A model generated the notes under the pieces. It saw only the letters and a program-made list of their open reading frames with translations, was not told the origin of the DNA and made no database searches. A stretch of DNA of 64,000 nucleotides from Thalassobacillus cyri. Lineage in GTDB: Bacteria; Bacillota; Bacilli; Bacillales; Halobacillaceae. Both the position numbers and the translations under genes were made by a program. Numbering within the stretch: position 1 is the stretch's first letter; every line of letters begins with the position of its first letter. Below are positions 36,629 to 45,064 of this stretch, piece by piece. The DNA lies in assembly GCF_900107755.1 (NCBI RefSeq), contig NZ_FNQR01000011.1, positions 62,001 to 126,000 on the forward strand, written 5' to 3'.

Positions 36629-37624
36629 ATGACATTAAATGAATTAATGCCAATCATAATTATTGGTCTCATCATCATTGTGCTTGCTATCTTATTCACT
36701 TTCATTCCAGTTATGCTCTGGATCAGTGCATTGGCGGCGGGCGTTCGAATCAGCATTTTCACACTTGTAGGAATGCGTTTAAGAAGGGTCATTCCATCTC
36801 GTGTAATTAACCCATTGATCAAGGCTCATAAAGCAGGTGTGAATGTAGACACAAACCAATTAGAGAGTCACTATTTAGCTGGGGGAAACGTAGACCGTGT
36901 GGTCAATGCCTTGATTGCCGCACAACGTGCTAACATTGAACTGAGCTTTGAACGATGTGCCGCTATTGATTTAGCAGGCCGTGATGTATTAGAAGCTGTA
37001 CAAATGAGCGTCAATCCGAAAGTAATTGAAACGCCATTCATTGCTGGTGTGGCAATGGATGGTATCGAAGTAAAAGCCAAGGCCCGTATTACCGTCCGGG
37101 CCAACATTGACCGTTTGGTCGGTGGTGCCGGTGAAGATACGGTCATCGCACGTGTAGGCGAAGGAATCGTATCAACGATCGGTAGCTCCGAAAATCATAA
37201 CAAAGTCCTGGAAAACCCGGATCGTATTTCTCAAAATGTGCTATCAAAAGGTCTGGATGCCGGTACTGCATTTGAAATATTATCCATTGATATTGCTGAC
37301 ATCGATATTGGTAAAAACATCGGAGCGATCCTTCAGACAGACCAGGCGGAAGCAGATAAGAATATCGCACAGGCGAAAGCGGAAGAGCGTCGCGCCATGG
37401 CTATTGCGCAAGAACAGGAAATGCGTGCCAGAGTACAAGAAATGCAGGCTAAAGTTGTTGAGGCAGAAGCTGAAGTACCTCAGGCGCTTGCTGAGGCATT
37501 GCGATCCGGGAAGATGGGTGTCATGGACTACATGAATTACCGTAACATCAATGCGGATACAGACATGCGTGATACGTTAGGCAAACTTTCTAAAGAAGAC
37601 CATGGAGAAGACGAAGAGAAATAA
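36629..37624 (+). CDS. floA: Flotillin-like protein FloA (YqfA)
   Basis: SPFH-type scaffold protein of functional membrane microdomains, 331 residues. A long N-terminal hydrophobic region (about 7-55) is followed by the UPF0365 core with NLVDTNQLE-like [20 protein letters not shown] and [21 protein letters not shown] charged coiled-coil stretch rich in Ala, Glu and Gln (about 233-290) is the oligomerisation region. It is the second gene of the nfeD operon. NfeD and flotillin pairs are conserved across bacteria. Confidence 0.95.
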   Translation: MTLNELMPIIIIGLIIIVLAILFTFIPVMLWISALAAGVRISIFTLVGMRLRRVIPSRVINPLIKAHKAGVNVDTNQLESHYLAGGNVDRVVNALIAAQRANIELSFERCAAIDLAGRDVLEAVQMSVNPKVIETPFIAGVAMDGIEVKAKARITVRANIDRLVGGAGEDTVIARVGEGIVSTIGSSENHNKVLENPDRISQNVLSKGLDAGTAFEILSIDIADIDIGKNIGAILQTDQAEADKNIAQAKAEERRAMAIAQEQEMRARVQEMQAKVVEAEAEVPQALAEALRSGKMGVMDYMNYRNINADTDMRDTLGKLSKEDHGEDEEK

Positions 37625-37654
37625 TCATCTTCGTGGTATAAGGAGGATGAGTCC

Positions 37655-38188
37655 ATGGGAAACTTCATTGATTTCATACTGAATAATATCTTCCTTGTAG
37701 CTGTTTTTATTGGAGGTATTATCAGCTGGTTAAATCGCATGAACGGAGAACAAGAGGAGGAGCGTCCTAAACGGCAGCCCTCCCCGCCTAACCGTACTCC
37801 TTCAGGGCCAGTACGGCCAAAAACCGAGCAAGTAGAACGAGACGAGCAAAGACCAGGTAAGGCTGCTGTTGAAAGCAAGATGGAACGATATTATCAAGAG
37901 AAACAAAAGCATATCAAGGATATCTCAGATCGGAATATTGGTGATAAGCAAGGAACAGGTTCCTTCACGTATGAAACACCAAATCAGAACATACATGATG
38001 CATTACCCGATCAAATGGAAAGAACTAAGCCAAGACAGTATGGTAAGAACGAAACTGCTCCTTCCCTTTCTATAAAGAGTAACTTGAATCGAAAGAAAAT
38101 TGCTGAAAGTGTGATGATGGCGGAGATTTTAGGCCCGCCTCGGGCTCACAAGCCACACCGGACATTCTCAAGACGAAATAATTATTAA
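37655..38188 (+). CDS. yqfB: YqfB-like protein with single membrane anchor
   Basis: Protein of 177 residues with one N-terminal transmembrane helix (FIDFILNNIFLVAVFIGGII, about 3-22) and a long polar tail rich in Lys, Arg, Glu, Gln and Pro, probably disordered and cytoplasmic. It is third in the nfeD-floA operon, the place of yqfB in B. subtilis. The final 20 residues (ILGPPRAHKPHRTFSRRNNY) look conserved-motif-like. Function is unknown, and sequence identity to YqfB was not measurable here, so the symbol rests mainly on position. Confidence 0.75.
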   Translation: MGNFIDFILNNIFLVAVFIGGIISWLNRMNGEQEEERPKRQPSPPNRTPSGPVRPKTEQVERDEQRPGKAAVESKMERYYQEKQKHIKDISDRNIGDKQGTGSFTYETPNQNIHDALPDQMERTKPRQYGKNETAPSLSIKSNLNRKKIAESVMMAEILGPPRAHKPHRTFSRRNNY

Positions 38189-38193
38189 CAAGA

Positions 38194-38225
38194 ACGCACG
38201 GATTGTAGTGATACAATCCGTGCGT
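38194..38225 (+). terminator. Terminator of nfeD-floA-yqfB
   Basis: A perfect 14-bp stem (ACGCACGGATTGTA at 38194-38207 with 38212-38225), 4-nt loop, followed by TTTTTC. Confidence 0.95.
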
Positions 38226-38259
38226 TTTTCGTATATATAGAGGAGGGGGAGGTCGTTAC

Positions 38260-38541
38260 ATGAAAAAGTGGCAACAACAGATCCGTGGCTGGATGGCCAA
38301 CTACTTGGAACTTCCTTCTGATGTTATGTTGGATTTGCCAAGGGTCACTACAATAGGAGACTTTCATGTATATATTGAAAACCACCAGGGTTTAGTACAT
38401 TTTTCAGAGAAGGAAATCAGGCTAAAGTCAAGAAAAGGTTATATACGTCTGGTTGGTGAGGGGTTTGTATTAAAGATGATGTTGTCGGAAGAGATTCTAG
38501 TCGAAGGTAAAATGCATTCGATCCTCTTTATGGATCAGTAA
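38260..38541 (+). CDS. yqfC: Sporulation protein YqfC (YabP family)
   Basis: Small protein of 93 residues in the YabP/YqfC family. It includes DVMLDLPRVTTIGDFHVYIE (about 24-43), ENHQGLVHFSEKEIRLKSRK and a final EGKMHSILFMD. B. subtilis yqfC and yqfD are expressed in the mother cell, and their products are needed for normal sporulation in some Bacilli and Clostridia. The start ATG follows a GGAGGGGGAGG run. It is 26 nt before yqfD. Confidence 0.92.
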   Translation: MKKWQQQIRGWMANYLELPSDVMLDLPRVTTIGDFHVYIENHQGLVHFSEKEIRLKSRKGYIRLVGEGFVLKMMLSEEILVEGKMHSILFMDQ

Positions 38542-38567
38542 CCAGCCCGTTCGAAGGAGGACCTCTT

Positions 38568-39752
38568 ATGAAGCCCTTACAAGGAAAATTCATAAAAGGA
38601 TACGTCACATTGATTATCCAAGGTACATATCCTGAGCAATTCATAAATCTATGTGCAAAGGAAGGGGTGGTCATTTGGAATGCAAAAAAGCTATCTGACC
38701 ACCAGCTTCAAGCTAATATCTACCTTGCTGACTTACCCGAGGTCAAACGAATCAGAAAGCGGACAAGGTATAAAGTACGCTTGAAACGTGGACAAGGACT
38801 CCCGTATATATGTCAAAGCTTTCTTGCTCAAAAACCATTATGGTTTGCTGTGATATTGACAGCGCTCCTGCTTGTGTTTGTATCCAATTTGGTTTGGTCT
38901 GTGCATATTGAAGGGCTGCCTAAAGAATTAGAGAAGAAAGTTGAAAAACAATTGCAGGATTATGGTGTCCAACCTGGGGCGATATCGTTTCGATTAGAAG
39001 ATAATGGTACGATACAGCAAAAACTGCTGAATGATGTTCCCGAGTTGTTATGGATCGGTGTGGAAAAGAAGGGGACAGCCTATATCTTTCAGGGTGTCGA
39101 AAAAACATTAGTAGAAAAAGAAAATGCGATGCAGCCTGCTCATCTAGTAGCCGCAAAGAAAGGGATGATCCATTATATATATATCGCTAAAGGAAAACCG
39201 ATGGTAGAAGTTAATGATTTCGTGGAAAAAGGTGAATTATTAGCTTCTGCCCAGCTGGATGAAAACGATGAGAAGCTTATCCGTGCGGAAGGTGAAGTAA
39301 TCGCAGAAACCTGGTATCGAGTCGAAGTATCGGCGAGTCAAACAGAAAAGATACAAACTGCTACAGGGGATTTTGAAAACAAATACCATATCAACATAGC
39401 TGGTTTTGAATTCCCTGTATGGGGATGGGGTAAAATAGACTATAAGGTCAAGAAGAAAGAAGAAGATTATCACCAACTAAGCCTTTTTTCGAAGTCACTT
39501 CCGTTCTATTGGAAAAAAACCACCTTCTTTGAATTGAATCAATTACAGCATAAGCGCTCAGAAGCAGAAGCTGCAGCGATAGCAATAGAGCAAGGGAAAA
39601 GGGACCTATTAAAAAAAATACCAGAGGGTTCAAAAATTTTGGAAGAAAATATTTTGCACCAAAGTGTTGACAATGGTAAAGTAAAATTAATTCTATTTGT
39701 GAAAGTACATGAAGATATTGCTGAGATAAAGAATGTGAATCAAGGAGATTGA
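38568..39752 (+). CDS. yqfD: Sporulation protein YqfD
   Basis: Membrane protein of 394 residues with one strong transmembrane segment (WFAVILTALLLVFVSNLVWS, about 92-111). The N-terminal cytoplasmic domain starts KPLQGKFIKGYVTLIIQGTY. A larger outer part contains the family motif LWIGVEKKGTAYIFQGVEKT (about 161-180). The pairing with yqfC upstream is conserved. The stop overlaps the phoH start region by 4 nt if the longer phoH frame is used. A role in sporulation is known from orthologues. The mechanism is not. Confidence 0.93.
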   Translation: MKPLQGKFIKGYVTLIIQGTYPEQFINLCAKEGVVIWNAKKLSDHQLQANIYLADLPEVKRIRKRTRYKVRLKRGQGLPYICQSFLAQKPLWFAVILTALLLVFVSNLVWSVHIEGLPKELEKKVEKQLQDYGVQPGAISFRLEDNGTIQQKLLNDVPELLWIGVEKKGTAYIFQGVEKTLVEKENAMQPAHLVAAKKGMIHYIYIAKGKPMVEVNDFVEKGELLASAQLDENDEKLIRAEGEVIAETWYRVEVSASQTEKIQTATGDFENKYHINIAGFEFPVWGWGKIDYKVKKKEEDYHQLSLFSKSLPFYWKKTTFFELNQLQHKRSEAEAAAIAIEQGKRDLLKKIPEGSKILEENILHQSVDNGKVKLILFVKVHEDIAEIKNVNQGD

Positions 39753-39754
39753 GT

Positions 39755-40726
39755 ATGCAGGAAGACTTAAAAACGATTGATATACAACTTGATAATCCAT
39801 CTGAAGCATTAGCTTTATTTGGTACGGAAGATAGAAACCTGAAACAAATCGAAGAGCAGCTGCAAGTTTCCATCATATCCCGTGGAGAGCATGTCAGCGC
39901 TTCTGGTCAAGGAGATAAGGCCAGGCTTGTAGAAGAAATACTGCTTTCTTTGCTGGCTTTAATTCGTAAAGGCCTGACAATAACAGAACGAGATGTCGTA
40001 TATGCTGTCGAATTAGCCAAAAAAGGTAAGATCAATCAGTTCGAGGCTTTATTTGAAGATGAAATCACCCGGAACGCTAAAGGTAAGTCCATCCGTGTCA
40101 AAACTTTGGGACAACGCGGATATGTGTCAGCTATCCGTAATAATGACTTAGTGTTTGGCATTGGCCCGGCAGGTACCGGTAAAACTTATTTGGCGGTTGT
40201 CATGGCCGTAAATGCTTTGAAAAACGGGCAAGTGAAACGGATCATCCTGACTCGCCCTGCTGTGGAAGCTGGAGAAAGTCTTGGCTTTTTACCAGGTGAT
40301 TTAAAAGAGAAGGTTGATCCATACCTTCGTCCACTTTATGATTCTCTTCATGATGTGTTAGGAGCCGAACATACCGCGCGTCTGATCGAACGGGGCACCA
40401 TCGAAATTGCTCCTCTCGCGTATATGCGGGGAAGAACATTGGATGATGCTTTTGCCATATTGGATGAAGCCCAAAATACAACTCCTGAGCAAATGAAAAT
40501 GTTCTTGACCCGACTTGGTTTTGGCTCCAAAATGGTCATTACTGGTGATATCACTCAAGTGGACTTGCCGAAGGGTGTCAGATCCGGTCTGCGTGAGGCC
40601 GAGCTGCGCTTAAAGGATATTAAGGGTTCGTCGTTCATCCATCTTGATCAAACGGATGTCATTCGTCATCCATTAGTGCAACGGATAATAGACGCATATG
40701 AAAAAGATAAAAGCGAAGAAAAATAA
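39755..40726 (+). CDS. phoH: PhoH family protein (PhoH-L ATPase)
   Basis: P-loop ATPase of 323 residues. An N-terminal KH-like region precedes the Walker A loop GIGPAGTGKTYLAVVMAVNA (about 130-149), followed by RPAVEAGESLGFLPGDLKEK (about 166) and Walker B AILDEAQNTTPEQMK (about 227). SKMVITGDITQVDLP ends the ATPase core. It is suspected of RNA helicase or phosphate-stress functions, but the substrate is unknown. ATG 39755, 7 nt after AAGGAG, is preferred. A strong terminator follows, and the gene usually next to it in Bacilli (pgpH) is absent. Confidence 0.95.
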   Translation: MQEDLKTIDIQLDNPSEALALFGTEDRNLKQIEEQLQVSIISRGEHVSASGQGDKARLVEEILLSLLALIRKGLTITERDVVYAVELAKKGKINQFEALFEDEITRNAKGKSIRVKTLGQRGYVSAIRNNDLVFGIGPAGTGKTYLAVVMAVNALKNGQVKRIILTRPAVEAGESLGFLPGDLKEKVDPYLRPLYDSLHDVLGAEHTARLIERGTIEIAPLAYMRGRTLDDAFAILDEAQNTTPEQMKMFLTRLGFGSKMVITGDITQVDLPKGVRSGLREAELRLKDIKGSSFIHLDQTDVIRHPLVQRIIDAYEKDKSEEK

Positions 40727-40750
40727 GACCCGGTTCAAAGGGTCTTATTT
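40721..40750 (+). terminator. Terminator of yqfC-yqfD-phoH
   Basis: A perfect 11-bp stem (AAATAAGACCC at 40721-40731 with 40740-40750), 8-nt loop, followed by TTAAA. The left arm overlaps the phoH stop codon. Confidence 0.9.
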
Positions 40751-40858
40751 TTAAATGATTGGCTAGATCCCAGCGCTTTTATTGGGCTGCATTCCTTTAA
40801 AAGAAAACAGGTTAGGGAAATGACGATGTTTAAGTGTTTTTACCAAGGGTAGACGGGA

Positions 40859-40969
40859 ATGGTTTCCATCTTACAAACATTTCAAGAGAGGTTTAATCCA
40901 CATACCAAAGCGGAACATATTAAGGAACAAACCGATAAGAACAAATCAATCGGACAAACTATGCGGTAA
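40859..40969 (+). other. Unassigned 36-codon open frame between phoH and ybeY
   Basis: The frame encodes MVSILQTFQERFNPHTKAEH and a further polar stretch ending GQTMR. It has a poor ribosome site (GGGTAGACGGGA) and no family I recognise. It occupies the slot where pgpH normally lies, so it could be a remnant start of that gene, a leader peptide or chance. The surrounding gap (40754-41002) shows no convincing promoter. Confidence 0.2.
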
Positions 40970-41002
40970 GAGATGAAAAAGCTCATCAAGGAGGCTGGCC
41001 CA

Positions 41003-41473
41003 GTGATACAAATCGATTTCCATGACGAGACAAATACGGTAGATGAAGGTTATATCGACATGATTCAGCGGTTATTGAAGTTTGCTGCTGAAAAAGAAGA
41101 GGTACAAAATGAAGCGGAAATATCTGTCAATTTTGTAGATGATAAAGAAATACAAATTTTGAACCGGAATTACCGGCAGAAGGATACACCTACTGATGTC
41201 ATTTCGTTTGCTATGCAAGAAGAAGGCGAAGGAGAGGTCCGGGTTATCGGGGAAGAAATACCGGTAGTACTTGGGGACATCGTGATTTCTGTTGATAGAG
41301 CAAAAGAGCAGGCGGAAGAATATCAGCACTCACTAGAACGGGAATTAGGCTTTTTAGCTCTTCATGGTTTTCTTCATTTATTAGGATATGATCATTTGGA
41401 GGAAGTAGATGAGAAAAAAATGTTCCAAAGACAAGAGGATATTTTAAATGACTTCGGATTGGAACGGAAATAA
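41003..41473 (+). CDS. ybeY: Endoribonuclease YbeY (rRNA maturation)
   Basis: Zinc-dependent endoribonuclease for 16S rRNA 3' maturation and ribosome quality control, 156 residues. The metal motif HGFLHLLGYDH (about 119-129) is complete, preceded by TDVISFAMQEEGEGEV (about 67) and GDIVISVDRAKEQAEEY. GTG 41003, 8 nt after AAGGAGG, aligns with the usual N-terminus. The ATG at 40973 would add ten residues. The gene overlaps dgkA by 26 nt. Confidence 0.96.
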   Translation: MIQIDFHDETNTVDEGYIDMIQRLLKFAAEKEEVQNEAEISVNFVDDKEIQILNRNYRQKDTPTDVISFAMQEEGEGEVRVIGEEIPVVLGDIVISVDRAKEQAEEYQHSLERELGFLALHGFLHLLGYDHLEEVDEKKMFQRQEDILNDFGLERK

Positions 41474-41825
41474 AAAACGAGGAATCGGGTTTCGGTATGC
41501 ATGGCGTGGGTTAATGATAGTTGCAAAGACAGAAAGAAATATTAAGTTCCACATAACAGCAGCCGTAATTGTGTTGATATTATCATGGCTATTGCATCTT
41601 TCACCAGTAGAATGGACAGTTATATTGCTGACTATAGCGTTAGTTTTGACGCTGGAGATGGTAAATACAAGTATCGAAAAAGCAATGGATCATTTAGCCC
41701 CTGACGTCCATCCAGCTGTAGGTGCCGTTAAAGACATCGCAGCTGGTGCAGTTCTGGTGGCTGCATTTATATCTGTCATTATTGGCTTGATTATTTTCCT
41801 TCCAAAAATGATGGCTTTTTTATAG
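41448..41825 (+). CDS. dgkA: Undecaprenol kinase (DgkA family)
   Basis: Small trimeric membrane kinase of 125 residues. In Gram-positive bacteria this family phosphorylates undecaprenol for envelope synthesis. The N-terminal amphipathic part FRYAWRGLMIVAKTERNIKF (about 15-34) and the active-site motif EMVNTSIEKAMDHL (about 70-83) are typical, with three transmembrane helices. It starts inside ybeY (26-nt overlap), indicating coupling. The cdd gene that separates dgkA and era in B. subtilis is missing. Confidence 0.95.
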   Translation: MTSDWNGNKKRGIGFRYAWRGLMIVAKTERNIKFHITAAVIVLILSWLLHLSPVEWTVILLTIALVLTLEMVNTSIEKAMDHLAPDVHPAVGAVKDIAAGAVLVAAFISVIIGLIIFLPKMMAFL

Positions 41826-41963
41826 ACAGGTTGCCATTTTATTAGAACTGCTTCAAAGCAGGGTAAAAAGATTGAAAGCTTTTGTCGAGTACATGAAATT
41901 GCAATTTTTCTATAGTAGAATAGTAAATACACACAGACCTCATTCACAAACGGAGGATACCAC

Positions 41964-42869
41964 ATGGACAATACATTCAAATCAGGGTTTATTGCAATCA
42001 TAGGTCGCCCTAATGTAGGGAAATCGACTTTTATGAACCGGGTAATAGGACAGAAGATTGCTATCATGAGCGATAAACCTCAAACGACAAGAAATAAAAT
42101 TCAAGGTGTCTGGACAGAAGATGACGCTCAAATTGTGTTTATTGATACACCTGGAATTCATAAGCCGAAACATAAACTAGGGGATTTCATGGTGAAAGTT
42201 GCCGAGCAATCCTTAAATGAAGTGGACGCTATCATGTTTATGATCAATGCGGAAGAAGGTTACGGCCGCGGTGATCAATTCATTATTGATCGACTTGAAA
42301 AAGTAGATAAACCTGTGTTTCTCATCATCAATAAAATTGATAAGGTCCACCCTGATGATTTGCTTCCATTGATCGACCAGTATAGGGGAATGTATGATTT
42401 TGAAGAAATTATCCCTATTTCAGCTTTAGAAGGGAATAACGTCAGCCACTTATTAGAAGTGTTCAAAGCCCAGCTTCCAGAAGGACCACAATATTATCCG
42501 GAAGATCAAATCACTGACCACCCTGAGAGATTCATCATCAGTGAAATGATACGGGAAAAAGCACTACATTTGACGAGAGAAGAAATCCCTCATTCTATTG
42601 CGGTAGTCATTGATGGAATCGAACATCGGGAGCAATCAGCAACCGTATATATCCAAGCTACTATTATCATTGAACGCCCCTCTCAAAAAGGAATCATAAT
42701 TGGTAAACAAGGCAAGATGCTCAAAGAAATCGGGCAGCGCGCCAGAGAGGATATCGAGGCATTGTTAGGCACGAAAGTTTTTCTTGATTTGTGGGTGAAG
42801 GTTCAAAAAGATTGGCGAAATCGTCAGCTTCAGTTGAATGAGTATGGCTATCGGGACGATGAATATTAA
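41964..42869 (+). CDS. era: GTPase Era
   Basis: Essential GTPase for 16S rRNA processing and 30S maturation, 301 residues. The GTPase domain contains [12 protein letters not shown] (about 14-25), [10 protein letters not shown] (about 62) and NKIDKV (about 124). The C-terminal KH domain has the [20 protein letters not shown] segment (about 232-251) that binds the 16S 3' end. The ATG at 41964 follows CGGAGGATACC. Its position with ybeY and dgkA is conserved and functionally coherent. Confidence 0.98.
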   Translation: MDNTFKSGFIAIIGRPNVGKSTFMNRVIGQKIAIMSDKPQTTRNKIQGVWTEDDAQIVFIDTPGIHKPKHKLGDFMVKVAEQSLNEVDAIMFMINAEEGYGRGDQFIIDRLEKVDKPVFLIINKIDKVHPDDLLPLIDQYRGMYDFEEIIPISALEGNNVSHLLEVFKAQLPEGPQYYPEDQITDHPERFIISEMIREKALHLTREEIPHSIAVVIDGIEHREQSATVYIQATIIIERPSQKGIIIGKQGKMLKEIGQRAREDIEALLGTKVFLDLWVKVQKDWRNRQLQLNEYGYRDDEY

Positions 42870-42970
42870 TTCATGGTAAATTTTAATATTCATGCTTTCA
42901 GCTGCTTGTAACATCCTAAGAATGTCATGTTATTTTGTTTGAATAACTAACTTGAAAGGCGGTGTTTCTT

Positions 42971-43114
42971 GTGCTTGACTTACCATGGAAAGTTTTCAGT
43001 CAAACAGGAAACATAGAAACCTACTTACTCATGAAAGAGATGGAAAAACAAGCACCTCAGGAAGAGGAATCACAGGAACAAGAGACGGTTTCTGGACATG
43101 AGACCAATTTGTAG
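42971..43114 (+). CDS. yqzL: YqzL family small protein
   Basis: A 47-codon gene starting at GTG 42971, 8 nt after AAAGGCGGTG. The product begins MLDLPWKVFSQTGNIETYLL and ends in an acidic, Gln/Glu-rich tail. The N-terminal block matches B. subtilis YqzL, which also lies between era and recO. No function is known. The gene is 11 nt before the recO frame and probably in the same transcript. Confidence 0.9.
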   Translation: MLDLPWKVFSQTGNIETYLLMKEMEKQAPQEEESQEQETVSGHETNL

Positions 43115-43134
43115 AACCAGAAAAGGTGAAAGCT

Positions 43135-43887
43135 TTGCTTGAAAAAATTGAAGGAATTGTGCTCCGAACAAAAGACTATGGCGAAACACATAAAATTGTA
43201 ACAATCTTTTCACGGGAAAAAGGAAAATTCGCTGTCATGGCCAAAGGCGCAAAAAAGCCAAAAAGCCGGATGAGTTCCATCACCCAACCGTTTATTCACG
43301 GCCATTATTTGGTACAAACAGGGCGAAACCTTGGTTCTCTTAGCCAGGGAGAAGTAATTTCCTCGCTAAGAGGAGTTCGTGAAGATATTATCAAAACAGC
43401 TTATGCTGCTTATGTAGCAGAAATGACAGATAAAATGTTGGAAGAAAAACAGCCAGATCCATTTTTATTTCAACAATTCCTTCAAACATTGATTTGGCTA
43501 ACCGAAGACAAAGATCCGGAAATTCTAACATTGATGTATGAACTGAAGTTATATAAGAAAGCAGGGTTCGCTCCTCAACTGGATGCCTGTGTGAATTGCG
43601 GCAATGAAAATGGCCCCTTCTCCTTTTCTATAAAAGAAGGGGGCTTTTTATGTTTCCGTTGCAATCATTTGGATCCAGATGCTTATGGTTTGTCTGAAAA
43701 TATGGCTAAGTTGCTTCGGTTATTTCTCCATATGGATGCCGCTCGCCTTGGAAATATATCAATAAAAGAAGAAAACAAAAAGAAATTAAGGCAGTTGATG
43801 GACGCTTACTATGACTATTACGGTGGATATTTCATTAAATCAAAAAAGTTTCTAAAACAGCTGGACCTTTTCAGACCGGAAGATTGA
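43135..43887 (+). CDS. recO: DNA repair protein RecO
   Basis: Recombination mediator that loads RecA and anneals single strands, 250 residues. The N-terminal OB fold starts LEKIEGIVLRTKDYGETHKI. The central zinc finger has CVNCGNENG with a second CFRC, and the C-terminal helical part ends GYFIKSKKFLKQLDLF. TTG 43135, 4 nt after AAGGTGA, aligns with the MLTKCEGIVLRT start of B. subtilis RecO. Its stop codon lies inside the -35 hexamer of the glyQS promoter. Confidence 0.95.
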   Translation: MLEKIEGIVLRTKDYGETHKIVTIFSREKGKFAVMAKGAKKPKSRMSSITQPFIHGHYLVQTGRNLGSLSQGEVISSLRGVREDIIKTAYAAYVAEMTDKMLEEKQPDPFLFQQFLQTLIWLTEDKDPEILTLMYELKLYKKAGFAPQLDACVNCGNENGPFSFSIKEGGFLCFRCNHLDPDAYGLSENMAKLLRLFLHMDAARLGNISIKEENKKKLRQLMDAYYDYYGGYFIKSKKFLKQLDLFRPED

Positions 43888-43913
43888 CAAATCATCAAAC
43901 TTTCAAGTATGAT
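43884..43913 (+). promoter_or_regulatory. Sigma-A promoter for the glyQS T-box transcript
   Basis: Consensus TTGACA (43884-43889), an 18-nt spacer and TATGAT (43908-43913) lie directly before the T-box leader. The TGA in the -35 is the recO stop codon. Confidence 0.85.
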
Positions 43914-43919
43914 GCTAAT

Positions 43920-44133
43920 ACCAATTAAACTTGTGCGTAGAAGGAAAGTAGTACCTATTCCCCTCGACTGAAGCGAACCTGTGATAGTGGGAGACAGGTG
44001 TTGAAGAAATAGGGAAGGCATTCCGGAGCAGCTTTTTTAAAGCGGCTTTCTTAATAGAAAGCAAATAGGGTGGAACCGCGGGAAAACCTCGTCCCTATGT
44101 CATGAAAGTGGCATAGGGACGAGGTTTTTTTAT
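43920..44133 (+). ncRNA. T-box leader riboswitch (glycine) upstream of glyQS
   Basis: The conserved T-box sequence AGGGTGGAACCGCGG is at 44067-44081. It can pair in an antiterminator or yield to the terminator stem of 15 bp (44085-44099 with 44112-44126) and its run of Ts. A GGC triplet at 44017-44019, at the 3' side of the Stem I loop region, fits the glycine specifier. Uncharged tRNA-Gly would promote read-through into glyQ and glyS. Confidence 0.96.
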
Positions 44134-44173
44134 GGAATAAATTCAATACTTTCAATCGTGGAGGGAAGATAAC

Positions 44174-45064
44174 ATGAATATTCAAAATATGATACTGACA
44201 CTACAAAAACATTGGTCGGATCAAGGCTGTTTATTGATGCAAGCTTATGATGTAGAGAAGGGTGCCGGAACCATGTCACCTATGACGTTGCTCCGCAGTC
44301 TTGGACCGGAGCCTTGGAATGTAGCTTATGTGGAACCTTCAAGAAGGCCGGCAGACGGAAGATATGGGGAAAACCCTAACCGTCTCTATCAGCACCATCA
44401 ATTCCAGGTGATTATGAAGCCGTCGCCTGACAATATTCAGGAATTATACTTAGAATCATTGAAAGCATTAGGGATTGATCCATTGAAGCATGATATCCGG
44501 TTTGTGGAAGATAACTGGGAGAACCCTACTCTGGGTGCCGCGGGATTAGGCTGGGAAGTATGGCTCGACGGGATGGAGATTACCCAATTCACATACTTCC
44601 AGCAGATTGGTGGGCTTGAAGCGAAGCCGGTGTCTGCAGAAATCACTTACGGGCTGGAGCGTTTAGCCTCTTATATCCAGGATAAAGAAAATGTTTTTGA
44701 ACTGGAATGGACCGATGGTGTCACGGTAGGAGATATCTTCTCTCAGCCTGAATATGAGCATTCTAAATATACATTTGAATCCTCTGACACCGATATGCTG
44801 TTTGATTTATTCAGTATCTATGAAAAAGAAGCTGGCCGTGCGATGGAGCTTGGACTTGTATTTCCTGCGTATGATTATGTATTGAAATGTTCTCACACCT
44901 TCAATTTACTTGATGCCAAGGGTGTAATTTCAGTAACAGAACGGACTGGCTATATATCCCGAGTCAGAAATTTAGCCCGAAAAATTGCAAAAACCTACGT
45001 AGAAGAACGGGAAAGTTTAGGGTTCCCAATGCTGAAAGATAAGGAGGAAGCGTCCAATGAGTAA
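44174..45064 (+). CDS. glyQ: Glycine-tRNA ligase alpha subunit
   Basis: Catalytic alpha chain of the bacterial alpha2beta2 glycyl-tRNA synthetase, 296 residues. It begins [20 protein letters not shown] and carries the class II motif region [20 protein letters not shown] (about 56-75) and [20 protein letters not shown] (about 140). The C-terminus ends [15 protein letters not shown]. The stop overlaps the glyS start by 8 nt. Expression is controlled by the T-box upstream. Confidence 0.98.
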   Translation: MNIQNMILTLQKHWSDQGCLLMQAYDVEKGAGTMSPMTLLRSLGPEPWNVAYVEPSRRPADGRYGENPNRLYQHHQFQVIMKPSPDNIQELYLESLKALGIDPLKHDIRFVEDNWENPTLGAAGLGWEVWLDGMEITQFTYFQQIGGLEAKPVSAEITYGLERLASYIQDKENVFELEWTDGVTVGDIFSQPEYEHSKYTFESSDTDMLFDLFSIYEKEAGRAMELGLVFPAYDYVLKCSHTFNLLDAKGVISVTERTGYISRVRNLARKIAKTYVEERESLGFPMLKDKEEASNE

